Of a DNA stretch of 64,000 nucleotides, positions 46,391-54,387 are shown piece by piece (position 1 is the stretch's first letter; each line of letters opens with the position of its first letter). The notes under the pieces were generated by a model that saw only the letters and a program-made list of their open reading frames with translations, made no database searches and was not told where the DNA came from. Made by a program: the position numbers and the translations under genes. The DNA is from an uncultured Bacteroidales bacterium (GTDB taxonomy: Bacteria; Bacteroidota; Bacteroidia; Bacteroidales; UBA932), in contig CALUTU010000006.1 in NCBI GenBank assembly GCA_944323785.1, positions 1 to 64,000 of the forward strand, read 5' to 3'.

Positions 46391-46443
46391 GCCGCAAAAC
46401 TACAACACCCGCCGCAACCCGTCACAACACACTTCCTTATATG

Positions 46444-47349
46444 CTATAATCTCCCGTTATACCCCGTGGTACGGAGGAGGAAGTGGTGGAAGCGGGCGTT
46501 GAGGCCGGAGAACTCGCCGGGGCGGACGACGGTGGCGAACTCGCGGGGCATGTCTATGCCGTCTATGTCCACGATACGCAGAGAGCCGTCTGAAAGCTCT
46601 CGGTGCAGGGCAATGACCGAGACAATGGCCATGGTGTCGCTGTTGCGGACATAGGACTTGATGGCCTCGGTGCTGCTGAGTTCAATGACCACATTGAGAT
46701 CATCTACTCGGAGACCGTGCTGGCCGAGCGCATTTTCGACAATCTCCCTGGTGCCGGAGCCTTTCTCACGCAGGACCAACGGGATAGTGCGAAGCTCGTC
46801 CACAGTGACCGAGTCCACGGACGCATACCTGCCATGAGTTCCTGACACCAGCACAAGTTCGTCAGCCATTAGATGTTCGTAATGCAGCAGCGGACGGCGC
46901 GAGGCATTCTCCACGAAACCTATATCGACAGTCCCGTCACGCAGCCACTGTTCCACATTCTCACTGTTACCCGACAGCATGGAGACCTCAACCCCATCGG
47001 AAATTTCCATGAACGAGGCCAGCACCGGAGGCAGCAGATACATGGCTATGGTCGTGCTGGCACCTATCGAGAGCTTGCCCCGCCCGGTCTGGGCCAGCAG
47101 GTCCATGTCGTATTCCAGCCTCTGATAGTCAGACAACAGACGCTCGGCATGAGACAGCAGCAGCTCTCCGGCCTTGGTCAGGGACACACCCGAAGCACCG
47201 CGCACAAAGAGCGGCACTCCGAAACGCCCCTCCAGCTCGCCGATATGACGGCTCACGGCCGGCTGTGTGATACTGAGAGCAGCGGCGCATTTGGAAAAAC
47301 TCAGAGTCCTGGCCGCAGTGACAAACACCCTTAGACGGAATTCATCCAT
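46444..47349 (-). CDS. LysR-family regulator (YeiE-like)
   Basis: A 301-residue regulator. The N-terminal winged helix shows MDEFRLRVFVTAARTLSFSK, then CAAALSITQPAVSRHIGELE, diagnostic of LysR proteins. The remainder is a periplasmic-binding-like effector domain (about 90-295) with LSIGASTTIAMYLLPPVLAS, similar to the CysL/YeiE subgroup that senses sulfur compounds. It lies 6 bp after the NapHG-like gene and 53 bp before YeiH, on the same strand. Control of these neighbours is likely. The effector is unknown; sulfite is the family-based guess. Confidence 0.92.
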   Translation of the reverse strand: MDEFRLRVFVTAARTLSFSKCAAALSITQPAVSRHIGELEGRFGVPLFVRGASGVSLTKAGELLLSHAERLLSDYQRLEYDMDLLAQTGRGKLSIGASTTIAMYLLPPVLASFMEISDGVEVSMLSGNSENVEQWLRDGTVDIGFVENASRRPLLHYEHLMADELVLVSGTHGRYASVDSVTVDELRTIPLVLREKGSGTREIVENALGQHGLRVDDLNVVIELSSTEAIKSYVRNSDTMAIVSVIALHRELSDGSLRIVDIDGIDMPREFATVVRPGEFSGLNARFHHFLLRTTGYNGRL

Positions 47350-47355
47350 ACCATG

Positions 47356-48897
47356 CTACATTGTACGGTGAACCTCGTTGCCCTCCACATAGATGGCCGT
47401 GAACGGACGGGCCGGGCAAAGATTCTCACAGGCCCCGCATCCGATACATCTCTCGGTGTTAATAGCCGGCACCATCAGTCCCTTACCGTCATTACCTTCC
47501 TCCCGGCCGCCATGGTGACGGCGGTGTCCCTTCAGCGGCACCATCTGTATGGCTCCTGCAGGACAGTGACGGGCGCAGTTGCCGCACGACTGACCGTCCC
47601 TGACGGGGATACAGTTGTGCTTAATCCATACGGCATGGCCTATATGGGTCGCAGACTTTTCCGCTACATCGATGGGCCTGATAGCCCCTGCCGGACAGAC
47701 CTCCGAGCACTTGGTACACTCCGGACGGCAATATCCTCTCTCGTAGGACATCTCCGGCTGCATCAGGCGCATCAGGTCAGTGGCAGGACGCAGCACTCCG
47801 TTGGGGCAGACCGACACGCAGAGCTGACAGCCGGTGCAATGCCGGGCAAAATGTCTCAGGCTCACGGCTCCCGGAGGAACTATCGGAGTCTGTCGGTCGG
47901 GTATTACCTTGTCCTCGATGACAGCCAGACCGCCGTCCACCTTCTTCTCCTGAGCCTTGACGGTAACGGCCGCGGCGGTCATCAGCGAAGCCGTCAGGAA
48001 TCCACGGCGGGAAACGTCCACAGCCTCTGCCTTATCAGCATTGGGAGCAGCCTCAGCAGAGTGAGCCGGAGAAGCCACCTTTTTGGGATGCACATATGAG
48101 ATTGCCTCCTTAGGACAGTTGCCGATGCAGTCCATGCAGGTCACGCAGCGGCTGTAGTCTATCTTGTGATGCGCGATGTCTATGCACGAGGCCTTGCAGT
48201 TGCGCTCGCATTTGCGGCAGCTGACGCACTTGTCGGTATCTATCACCGGCCTGAGCCACGAGAAACGGGCCAGGAAGCTCAGGAAGGTACCCACCGGACA
48301 TATTGTGTTGCACCAGGTACGGCCGTTCCTCCATGCCAGCACGGCAATCAGCACCAGCATCACTGCGGCGATGATGAACGTCGGCAGACTCTTGAGCCAT
48401 ACATCCGTGGAATAGAAGGCGTAGCTGTCAGCCCTCTCGGCTATGAGCGCAAACAGGTTGTTGATCCAGCCGTACACGGGGGCGAAGATGTTGGAGGCAA
48501 TGCGTCCGTAGGCGCTGTAAGGCTCCAGCAGGGCCACGAAAGATCCGATGCCAGCCACCATAGCCACGATGAACAGCACCAACACTCCACATCTGAGCCA
48601 TGACTTGGCCGGAGAATACGAATAGCGGTTCTTCTTCTGTTTCTTGCCCAACCAGGCCATGATGTCCTGCATGACGCCCAGCGGACAGATGACCGAGCAA
48701 TACACTCTCCCGAATATCAGGGTCAGCAGCACCAGTGCGATGATTACTCCCGCATTGAGGGCCATCACCGCCGGCAGGAACTGCACCTTGGCCATCCATC
48801 CCAGCCACGCATGAAGCGTCCCGGTGAAATCCAGAAACAGGAGGGTGATACCGATGAAGAATATAAGTGCAAGTACGATACGGATCTTTCTAAGCAT
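47356..48897 (-). CDS. NapH-NapG-like fused membrane polyferredoxin
   Basis: A 513-residue iron-sulfur membrane protein. The N-terminal half is NapH/RsxA-like: four or five membrane helices with two conserved cysteine motifs (RVYCSVICPLG near 67 and WCNTICPVG near 199), then two 4Fe-4S motifs (CVSCRKCERNCKASC, CVTCMDCIGNCP). A twin-arginine-like SRRGFLTASLMTAAAV follows near 298. The C-terminal half is NapG-like with four more cysteine clusters, including CTGCQLCVSVCPNG, CTKCSEVCPAG, CGNCARHCPAG and CIGCGACENLCP. In nap operons NapG and NapH are separate proteins passing electrons from quinol to the periplasm. No nitrate reductase is nearby. A -7 box lies upstream. Confidence 0.9.
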   Translation of the reverse strand: MLRKIRIVLALIFFIGITLLFLDFTGTLHAWLGWMAKVQFLPAVMALNAGVIIALVLLTLIFGRVYCSVICPLGVMQDIMAWLGKKQKKNRYSYSPAKSWLRCGVLVLFIVAMVAGIGSFVALLEPYSAYGRIASNIFAPVYGWINNLFALIAERADSYAFYSTDVWLKSLPTFIIAAVMLVLIAVLAWRNGRTWCNTICPVGTFLSFLARFSWLRPVIDTDKCVSCRKCERNCKASCIDIAHHKIDYSRCVTCMDCIGNCPKEAISYVHPKKVASPAHSAEAAPNADKAEAVDVSRRGFLTASLMTAAAVTVKAQEKKVDGGLAVIEDKVIPDRQTPIVPPGAVSLRHFARHCTGCQLCVSVCPNGVLRPATDLMRLMQPEMSYERGYCRPECTKCSEVCPAGAIRPIDVAEKSATHIGHAVWIKHNCIPVRDGQSCGNCARHCPAGAIQMVPLKGHRRHHGGREEGNDGKGLMVPAINTERCIGCGACENLCPARPFTAIYVEGNEVHRTM

Positions 48898-48913
48898 ACT
48901 CGTGAACTTTGTG

Positions 48914-48921
48914 CAAAAATA
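48914..48921 (-). promoter_or_regulatory. -7 box of the NapHG-LysR-YeiH operon
   Basis: Read on the minus strand, TATTTTTG matches TAnnTTTG and ends 16 nt before the ATG at 48897. Confidence 0.6.
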
Positions 48922-48982
48922 CTGTAAATTTCTTTTTTAGGAAAAAGTTCCTATCTTGCGGGGCATTTTTACAAGAGATAAT

Positions 48983-50659
48983 ATGGCAGACGAGAAAATC
49001 ATCTTTTCAATGAACGGTGTAGGCAAGGTCCTTCCGCACAATAACAAAGTAATACTCAAGGACATCTACCTCTCATTCTTCTACGGGGCGAAGATCGGCA
49101 TCATCGGTCTGAACGGCTCGGGAAAGTCCACACTGATGAAGATCATCGCAGGTGTGGAGAAATCCTACCAGGGCGAGGTGGTATGGGCTCCGGGATATAC
49201 CGTAGGGTATCTGGAGCAGGAGCCTCAGATGGACCCGGACAAGACCGTCATCGAGGTGGTCAAGGAAGGTGTTCAGGAGGTGGCCGATCTGCTGCGCGAA
49301 TACGAGGAGATCAACATGAAGTTCGCCGAACCCATGTCGGATGACGAGATGAACAAACTCATCGAGCGTCAAGGTGAGCTTACGGAGAAAATAGAGCACT
49401 GCGACGGATGGGAGCTGGACTCCAAGCTCGAAAGAGCCATGGATGCCCTCCAGTGCCCTCCCTCCGAAGCCAGAATCGCTACTCTCAGCGGAGGCGAGCG
49501 TCGTCGCGTGGCTCTGTGCCGCCTTCTGCTGCGCCAGCCTGACGTACTCCTGCTCGACGAGCCGACCAACCATCTGGACACCGAGAGTATCCAGTGGCTG
49601 GAGGAGCATCTGCGCCAGTATAAGGGTACGGTCATCGCCGTCACCCACGACCGTTACTTCCTGGACAATGTAGCCGGCTGGATCCTTGAACTGGACCGCG
49701 GCGAAGGCATTCCCTGGAAAGGCAACTACTCTTCATGGCTGGAGCAGAAGAGCAAGCGTCTGGAGATGGAGGAGAAGCAGGAGAGCAAGCGGCGCAAGAC
49801 CCTGGAGCGCGAGCTGGAATGGGTGCGCATGGCCCCGAAGGCCCGTCAGGCCAAGTCCAAGGCCCGTCTCGGCGCGTACGAGAAGCTGGCCAGCCAGGAC
49901 GGCAAGGCCAAGGAGGCCGCTCTGGAAATATACATCCCCAACGGTCCCCGCTTAGGCAACAGAGTAATAGAGTTCAACGACGTGTCCAAGGCCTACGGCG
50001 ACAAGCTCCTGTTCGAGCACCTGACATTTGCCCTGCCTCCCGCCGGGATCGTCGGTGTCATCGGACCCAACGGAGCGGGCAAGACTACTCTCTTCCGCCT
50101 GATCATGGGCATCGAGCAGCCCGACTCCGGTTCCATAACCATAGGCGAGACCGTCAAGCTCGCCTACGTGGACCAGCAGCACAAGAGCATAGACCCGGAC
50201 AAGACCGTGTACGAGACCATCTCCGAGAACTCCGAGTTCATCCGTCTCGGCAACAGGGACATCAACGCAAGGGCCTACGTTTCAAGGTTCAATTTCACAG
50301 GAGCAGACCAGGAGAAGCTCTGCGGAGTGCTCTCCGGCGGTGAGCGCAACCGCCTCCACCTGGCCCTGACTCTCAAGGACGAGGGCAATGTCCTCCTGCT
50401 CGACGAGCCGACCAACGACGTGGACGTGAACACCATCCGCGCCCTGGAGGAGGGTATCGAGAACTTCGCGGGCTGCGCCGTGGTCATCTCCCACGACCGC
50501 TGGTTCCTGGACCGCATCGCGACCCACATCCTCGCATTCGAGGGCGACTCCCAGGTATATTTCTTCGAGGGCTCCTACTCCGAGTACGAGGAGAACCGCC
50601 GCAAGCGACTGGGCACGGACGAGCCCAAGCGGTTCAAGTACAAGAAACTCATGGAATAG
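48983..50659 (+). CDS. ettA: Energy-dependent translational throttle EttA (ABC-F)
   Basis: A 558-residue soluble ABC-F protein with two ATPase domains that binds the ribosomal E site. Domain 1 has GLNGSGKSTLMK, signature LSGGERRRVALCRLL and LLLDEPTNHLD; domain 2 has GPNGAGKTTLFR, LSGGERNRLHLAL and LLLDEPTNDVD. The EttA-type arm lies at about 90-140 (EINMKFAEPMSDDEMNKLIE). The linker is rich in K, R and E. The start MADEKIIFSMNGVGK at 48983 is preferred to an upstream in-frame start at 48956. It is convergent with the SirB1-like gene. The assignment to EttA rather than another ABC-F is strong by arm and length. Confidence 0.95.
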   Translation: MADEKIIFSMNGVGKVLPHNNKVILKDIYLSFFYGAKIGIIGLNGSGKSTLMKIIAGVEKSYQGEVVWAPGYTVGYLEQEPQMDPDKTVIEVVKEGVQEVADLLREYEEINMKFAEPMSDDEMNKLIERQGELTEKIEHCDGWELDSKLERAMDALQCPPSEARIATLSGGERRRVALCRLLLRQPDVLLLDEPTNHLDTESIQWLEEHLRQYKGTVIAVTHDRYFLDNVAGWILELDRGEGIPWKGNYSSWLEQKSKRLEMEEKQESKRRKTLERELEWVRMAPKARQAKSKARLGAYEKLASQDGKAKEAALEIYIPNGPRLGNRVIEFNDVSKAYGDKLLFEHLTFALPPAGIVGVIGPNGAGKTTLFRLIMGIEQPDSGSITIGETVKLAYVDQQHKSIDPDKTVYETISENSEFIRLGNRDINARAYVSRFNFTGADQEKLCGVLSGGERNRLHLALTLKDEGNVLLLDEPTNDVDVNTIRALEEGIENFAGCAVVISHDRWFLDRIATHILAFEGDSQVYFFEGSYSEYEENRRKRLGTDEPKRFKYKKLME

Positions 50660-50668
50660 CAGTCTGTA

Positions 50669-51505
50669 TCAGACTCTAAGCACGTCTAAAGCCCGTGTCA
50701 GCAGAATATCCGTCAGACGGGTACTGTTGGCCGGGCTGAAACGTTTCAGGGCAGCCGCGTAGATGTAAAGTATGGTCTGGCCCGTTCCCATGAGCGGAGT
50801 ATCTTTCCAGACACTACGTGGGACGGGTTCGGATATCCGCCCATGATTGCCTACATCGATAGTGAATAAGGAACGGCCCTGCTCCATCCAAGTGACGAAA
50901 TACCCGGGAGACTTCGGAAATACAGGATACACTGGCAGTCCGGCATAGGATGCCAGAAGGAAATAGACACATGACAATCCCACTGTCCCGCCCTTGCGCC
51001 TCTTCAACAAGCGCGGCAGAAGTACGTTCGGCTCTTCCTCTTTCCCGGACGGCGCACCGACCGCAAAACCGCACTTGTCATACATGATGTGGTTGAGCAT
51101 CTCCACTCTCTCCACAGCAGTCATTGAGTCTGTCAGCTCGCACAGCAGGCTGTTTCCGATATCCTCATAACAGCTGCGGAAAGTTTCCGGCGTCAGTTCC
51201 GGCTCCAGAATCCTGGTCAGGAAATACATTCCGTCAGGCACGTACAAGTCCGGTCCAGGACGCAGCTGGTCCAGCAGTTCCTTATACGCCAAGAGCGATG
51301 ACATCTGACATATCCGCTTCAGCACAAAGGAACGTCTGTACGGCTCCGTCTGCCTGTACACATTCCGGAAGAAATAATCCAGCGCGTTCCAGCCCAAGGC
51401 AAATACCCTGTCACTGACAACCTCAAAAGTCACATCGTCCCTATCCTCCAGAAGTGCCAGCAGATTGTCCAGCTCGGCCCTGTCCAGTTGCCTTGCGTCC
51501 GTCAT
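50669..51505 (-). CDS. SirB1/transglutaminase-like family protein
   Basis: A 278-residue protein. The segment GGTVGLSCVYFLLASYAGLP followed by VYPVFPKSPGYFVTW matches the core of SirB1-type transglutaminase-like domains. The N-terminal half is helical (LDNLLALLEDRDDVTFEVV onward) and resembles the TPR-like helical region seen in this family. Whether it is catalytic is unclear. The start at 51505 overlaps the stop of the nucleoside phosphorylase gene (ATGA), so the two are coupled. Function unknown. Confidence 0.78.
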   Translation of the reverse strand: MTDARQLDRAELDNLLALLEDRDDVTFEVVSDRVFALGWNALDYFFRNVYRQTEPYRRSFVLKRICQMSSLLAYKELLDQLRPGPDLYVPDGMYFLTRILEPELTPETFRSCYEDIGNSLLCELTDSMTAVERVEMLNHIMYDKCGFAVGAPSGKEEEPNVLLPRLLKRRKGGTVGLSCVYFLLASYAGLPVYPVFPKSPGYFVTWMEQGRSLFTIDVGNHGRISEPVPRSVWKDTPLMGTGQTILYIYAAALKRFSPANSTRLTDILLTRALDVLRV

Positions 51506-52374
51506 TGCGCCAGCTTGTCCAGGCACAGTTCTATCAGGCCGCCCATCAGCGACTTGTAATCAGCATCCGCATTCTGGGCATAACGCTGGGCGATACCCAG
51601 ACACACAGTCGCGCCTTCATGCCCCAACTTGCGGGACAGGGAAGCTATCGCTGAGCCCTCCATTTCAAAATTGGTGATACGCATATCCCCGAATCTGAAA
51701 GACTCCAACCTCTCCATCAGGTCCGGCATGACCAACGGCAGGCGTACTACACGGCACTGAGGGCCATAGAAGCCTGGAGCCGAGACAGTCATGCCCTGCA
51801 CGGTACTGTCCGCAAAAAGATCTGCCAAACGCTCTGACGCCTTTACAAAATAAGGTGTGGGAAGATACCTGTCCCACTGCACATGCTTCAGGAAAGCCTC
51901 CTCAATATCCTTCTCCACCACGGCATCCCTGTCACCATACCAGTTCAAAAGGCCGTCAAAACCTATCGAAACCCTGGAGAAAATATACGAGCCTATCGGT
52001 ATATCCGGCTGGATTACCCCACACGTACCTATACGCAATATGGTCAGGCTTCTTTTCCGAGAACGCACTTCCCGCGTATTGAAGTCCACGTTGGCCAAGG
52101 CATCCAGCTCGTTCATCACGATATCTATATTGTCACAGCCTATACCGGTGGAAAGGACGGTCATTCTGACGCCCTTGTATTTTCCGGTCATGCTGTGGAA
52201 CTCCCTGGAGGAAGTGGAGGACTCGATATCCGAGAGATACGCCCCAATCATGTCCACCCTACCCGGGTCTCCTACCAATATGACCTTGTCTGCCAGATGC
52301 TCAGGACGGACATGAAGGTGAAACACCGAGCCGTCACCGTTGATTATCAATTCAGATGCGCCTATTTTTTCCAT
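51502..52374 (-). CDS. Nucleoside phosphorylase (uridine phosphorylase type)
   Basis: A 290-residue cytosolic enzyme of the NP-I family that splits nucleosides with phosphate. Signatures are VILVGDPGRVDMIGAYL (phosphate site), VLSTGIGCDNIDIVMNELDAL, ILRIGTCGVIQPDIPIG and the ribose-binding NFEMEGSAIASL. The layout is closest to uridine phosphorylase. The gene precedes, and overlaps by four bases, the SirB1-like gene. A terminator hairpin follows upstream, between it and the lipoprotein genes, and belongs to the latter. Confidence 0.9.
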   Translation of the reverse strand: MEKIGASELIINGDGSVFHLHVRPEHLADKVILVGDPGRVDMIGAYLSDIESSTSSREFHSMTGKYKGVRMTVLSTGIGCDNIDIVMNELDALANVDFNTREVRSRKRSLTILRIGTCGVIQPDIPIGSYIFSRVSIGFDGLLNWYGDRDAVVEKDIEEAFLKHVQWDRYLPTPYFVKASERLADLFADSTVQGMTVSAPGFYGPQCRVVRLPLVMPDLMERLESFRFGDMRITNFEMEGSAIASLSRKLGHEGATVCLGIAQRYAQNADADYKSLMGGLIELCLDKLAQ

Positions 52375-52459
52375 AAAACCGATATTTTATCTACCAAATA
52401 TACTAAAGTTTTCAATTCCCGGCATCCATAAATGCAAAAAGAAAGCCCATCGGACACAA

Positions 52460-52502
52460 AAAAGCCCCTTAAAAGCGTGCAATATGACTTCCAGGGGCTT
52501 TT
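52460..52502 (-). terminator. Terminator of the tandem lipoprotein genes
   Basis: AAAAGCCCC (52460-52468) pairs with GGGGCTTTT (52494-52502). On the minus strand it lies 54 bp after the stop of the lipoprotein gene at 52556 and is followed by T-rich sequence. The remainder of 52375-52555 has nothing else visible. Confidence 0.75.
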
Positions 52503-52555
52503 CTCAATCCGATATCAGCCGGTTACCGTCGACCGGTAACGTAAAAAGAGTCTTC

Positions 52556-54370
52556 TCATTCCACAGTAAACACCTCACTGAATGTCACATTTTCATCATA
52601 ACTCATATCCAAGGTGTTCACTCCAAAAGCATATACCCTACAACTCTGCCCTGATTGCAGATAATCCTGACCTCCTTCTGTGTTATAAATGAAATTACGG
52701 CTGGTGGAGGTAGTTCCATTATCAGATGCTATCAAACAGATCACCTCCCATCCCATAGTAGCATCGGCATAGGCCTTTACAAGATCTATAACATCCTGCG
52801 ACGTATAATCCGCAGGTGCCAGACCATGGAAATATGCGGCTGAGACCGGTGTGCCGGTTACAGTATAATACACATCAGTACCTGATACTTCATCGACCAC
52901 AATAGACAGGTCGGCAAAACCGTCAGAGCTTGATGTCGTGTAGAAAGGGACTATTGTCGCGGCTGTTGTAGGATACATGCCCTCCACTCCAAATGCCACA
53001 GCATAATATTCGGTACCGGATGTCAGGCCTTTCAGTTCCTGGGATGTTGCGCCGTTGTATATTTCTATATCATATCTGCCCGAATCCAGTATATGATCCA
53101 CTATCTCGTCCTCGTCCATACCGGTAATATCCGATGCAGGCAATACCACTACCGTATATGGATCGGAATTTGAGACTTGAGTTGCCCATGAAGCCTCTGT
53201 ATCCGACTTGATAGGTACATCCAGCCTTATAACGTTGTCCGAGGGATCCGGGACACCTGTCACATAATACTCTCTCACCATATTGGAATTGATATACCCG
53301 GACTCCGATACGGAAAAGGCAAAACCGCAGTACTCCGTCTCCGCCTCAACCTTGCCGTCAAGACTTAGAACCTGCTCCCCTCTATCACATAACTCTGACA
53401 GAATCTGCTCTGTGGACATATACCCGATAAAAAACTCTATCTGCCCGATCAGGAACTCCTGAACCTCTTCCTCCAGAGTCCTGTCATACGAGTCTATGAC
53501 AGACTGCTTAAGAAGATTGTAATAGTATCGCTGCTCCATGTCCGTTGGTGTAACTGTCATGCTGCCGCTTATTTTCTCGCCTTCAAAAACTATTGTGAAA
53601 CCTACATCCTTCCACTCAACATCTTTTGTTCTGAACTCCTCGTATGAAATCTCGCTTGTCCGCTCACATGCGTTATTCATACCTGCACAGAAAAGAATAT
53701 GGTCTGAAGAAGGGACAAGAAGCTCAATAACCTTGTTTTTCACATTGCCTACGGACAGTATCTGCATATCGGCAAGAAACTCCGGCAGGGAATAGCCCCA
53801 TTCAGCGGCTGTCGATATATATTCCTGAGCGACATACTCAAAAACGGCCTCGCCACCGCCCATGGATTCCCAATCCTTCTTTTCTATCGCCATTATAAGA
53901 TATGTGGACTCCATATCCTCAGGTTCTACGGAAACTGTCACCGAGGCCTCGCCCACATCTTCTATGGTTATATTGAACAGACCGGAGCCCGGCTTCTCTC
54001 CTTGTTGCCCTGCAGCCAGCTGCGTAATCTTCAATGTACGCTCCACATCGGCAAATCTGACCAGCGCATCACAACTCCTTTCCACCGTATCCACATTCTC
54101 TTCCACCGTCAGAATGATCAGTCCTCCAGTCGAGACATCATAATCCATAATCCAGTCCTCATCATATTCCAGAACGGGAACTGTTCCATCCGGAGCATTC
54201 TCCTCAATATAACCGATCTTTATATCACCTCCTTCCGCCGGCACTGTAATCTCCGACTCATTAAGTTCGAACACCACCGGCTGAGCAGGGACCTCCTCGG
54301 AACGGCAACCTGACATAAGTGCGCAAAATAGGGAAACTGACAAAACAAAGAGTAAATATTTCGACTTCAT
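52556..54370 (-). CDS. Surface-type lipoprotein with repeated FN3-like modules (paralog 1)
   Basis: A 604-residue lipoprotein. The signal MKSKYLLFVLSVSLFCALMSG ends at a lipobox Cys, followed by R-S-E-E, close to the Bacteroidetes surface-export signal. An N-terminal BACON-like beta domain (about 30-120, with FELNESEITVPAEGGDIKIG and LKITQLAAG) precedes about four similar modules of ~110 residues. Each starts with a strand such as NITIEDVGEASVTVSV and ends with a strand like YCGFAFSVSESG or YYAVAFGVEGMYPTTAAT. The start at 54370 is preferred to a TTG at 54379. It lies 17 bp after a related gene. No SusC/SusD or enzyme is adjacent. Function unknown. Confidence 0.83.
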   Translation of the reverse strand: MKSKYLLFVLSVSLFCALMSGCRSEEVPAQPVVFELNESEITVPAEGGDIKIGYIEENAPDGTVPVLEYDEDWIMDYDVSTGGLIILTVEENVDTVERSCDALVRFADVERTLKITQLAAGQQGEKPGSGLFNITIEDVGEASVTVSVEPEDMESTYLIMAIEKKDWESMGGGEAVFEYVAQEYISTAAEWGYSLPEFLADMQILSVGNVKNKVIELLVPSSDHILFCAGMNNACERTSEISYEEFRTKDVEWKDVGFTIVFEGEKISGSMTVTPTDMEQRYYYNLLKQSVIDSYDRTLEEEVQEFLIGQIEFFIGYMSTEQILSELCDRGEQVLSLDGKVEAETEYCGFAFSVSESGYINSNMVREYYVTGVPDPSDNVIRLDVPIKSDTEASWATQVSNSDPYTVVVLPASDITGMDEDEIVDHILDSGRYDIEIYNGATSQELKGLTSGTEYYAVAFGVEGMYPTTAATIVPFYTTSSSDGFADLSIVVDEVSGTDVYYTVTGTPVSAAYFHGLAPADYTSQDVIDLVKAYADATMGWEVICLIASDNGTTSTSRNFIYNTEGGQDYLQSGQSCRVYAFGVNTLDMSYDENVTFSEVFTVE

Positions 54371-54387
54371 GATTTTCAAGTTTTTTG

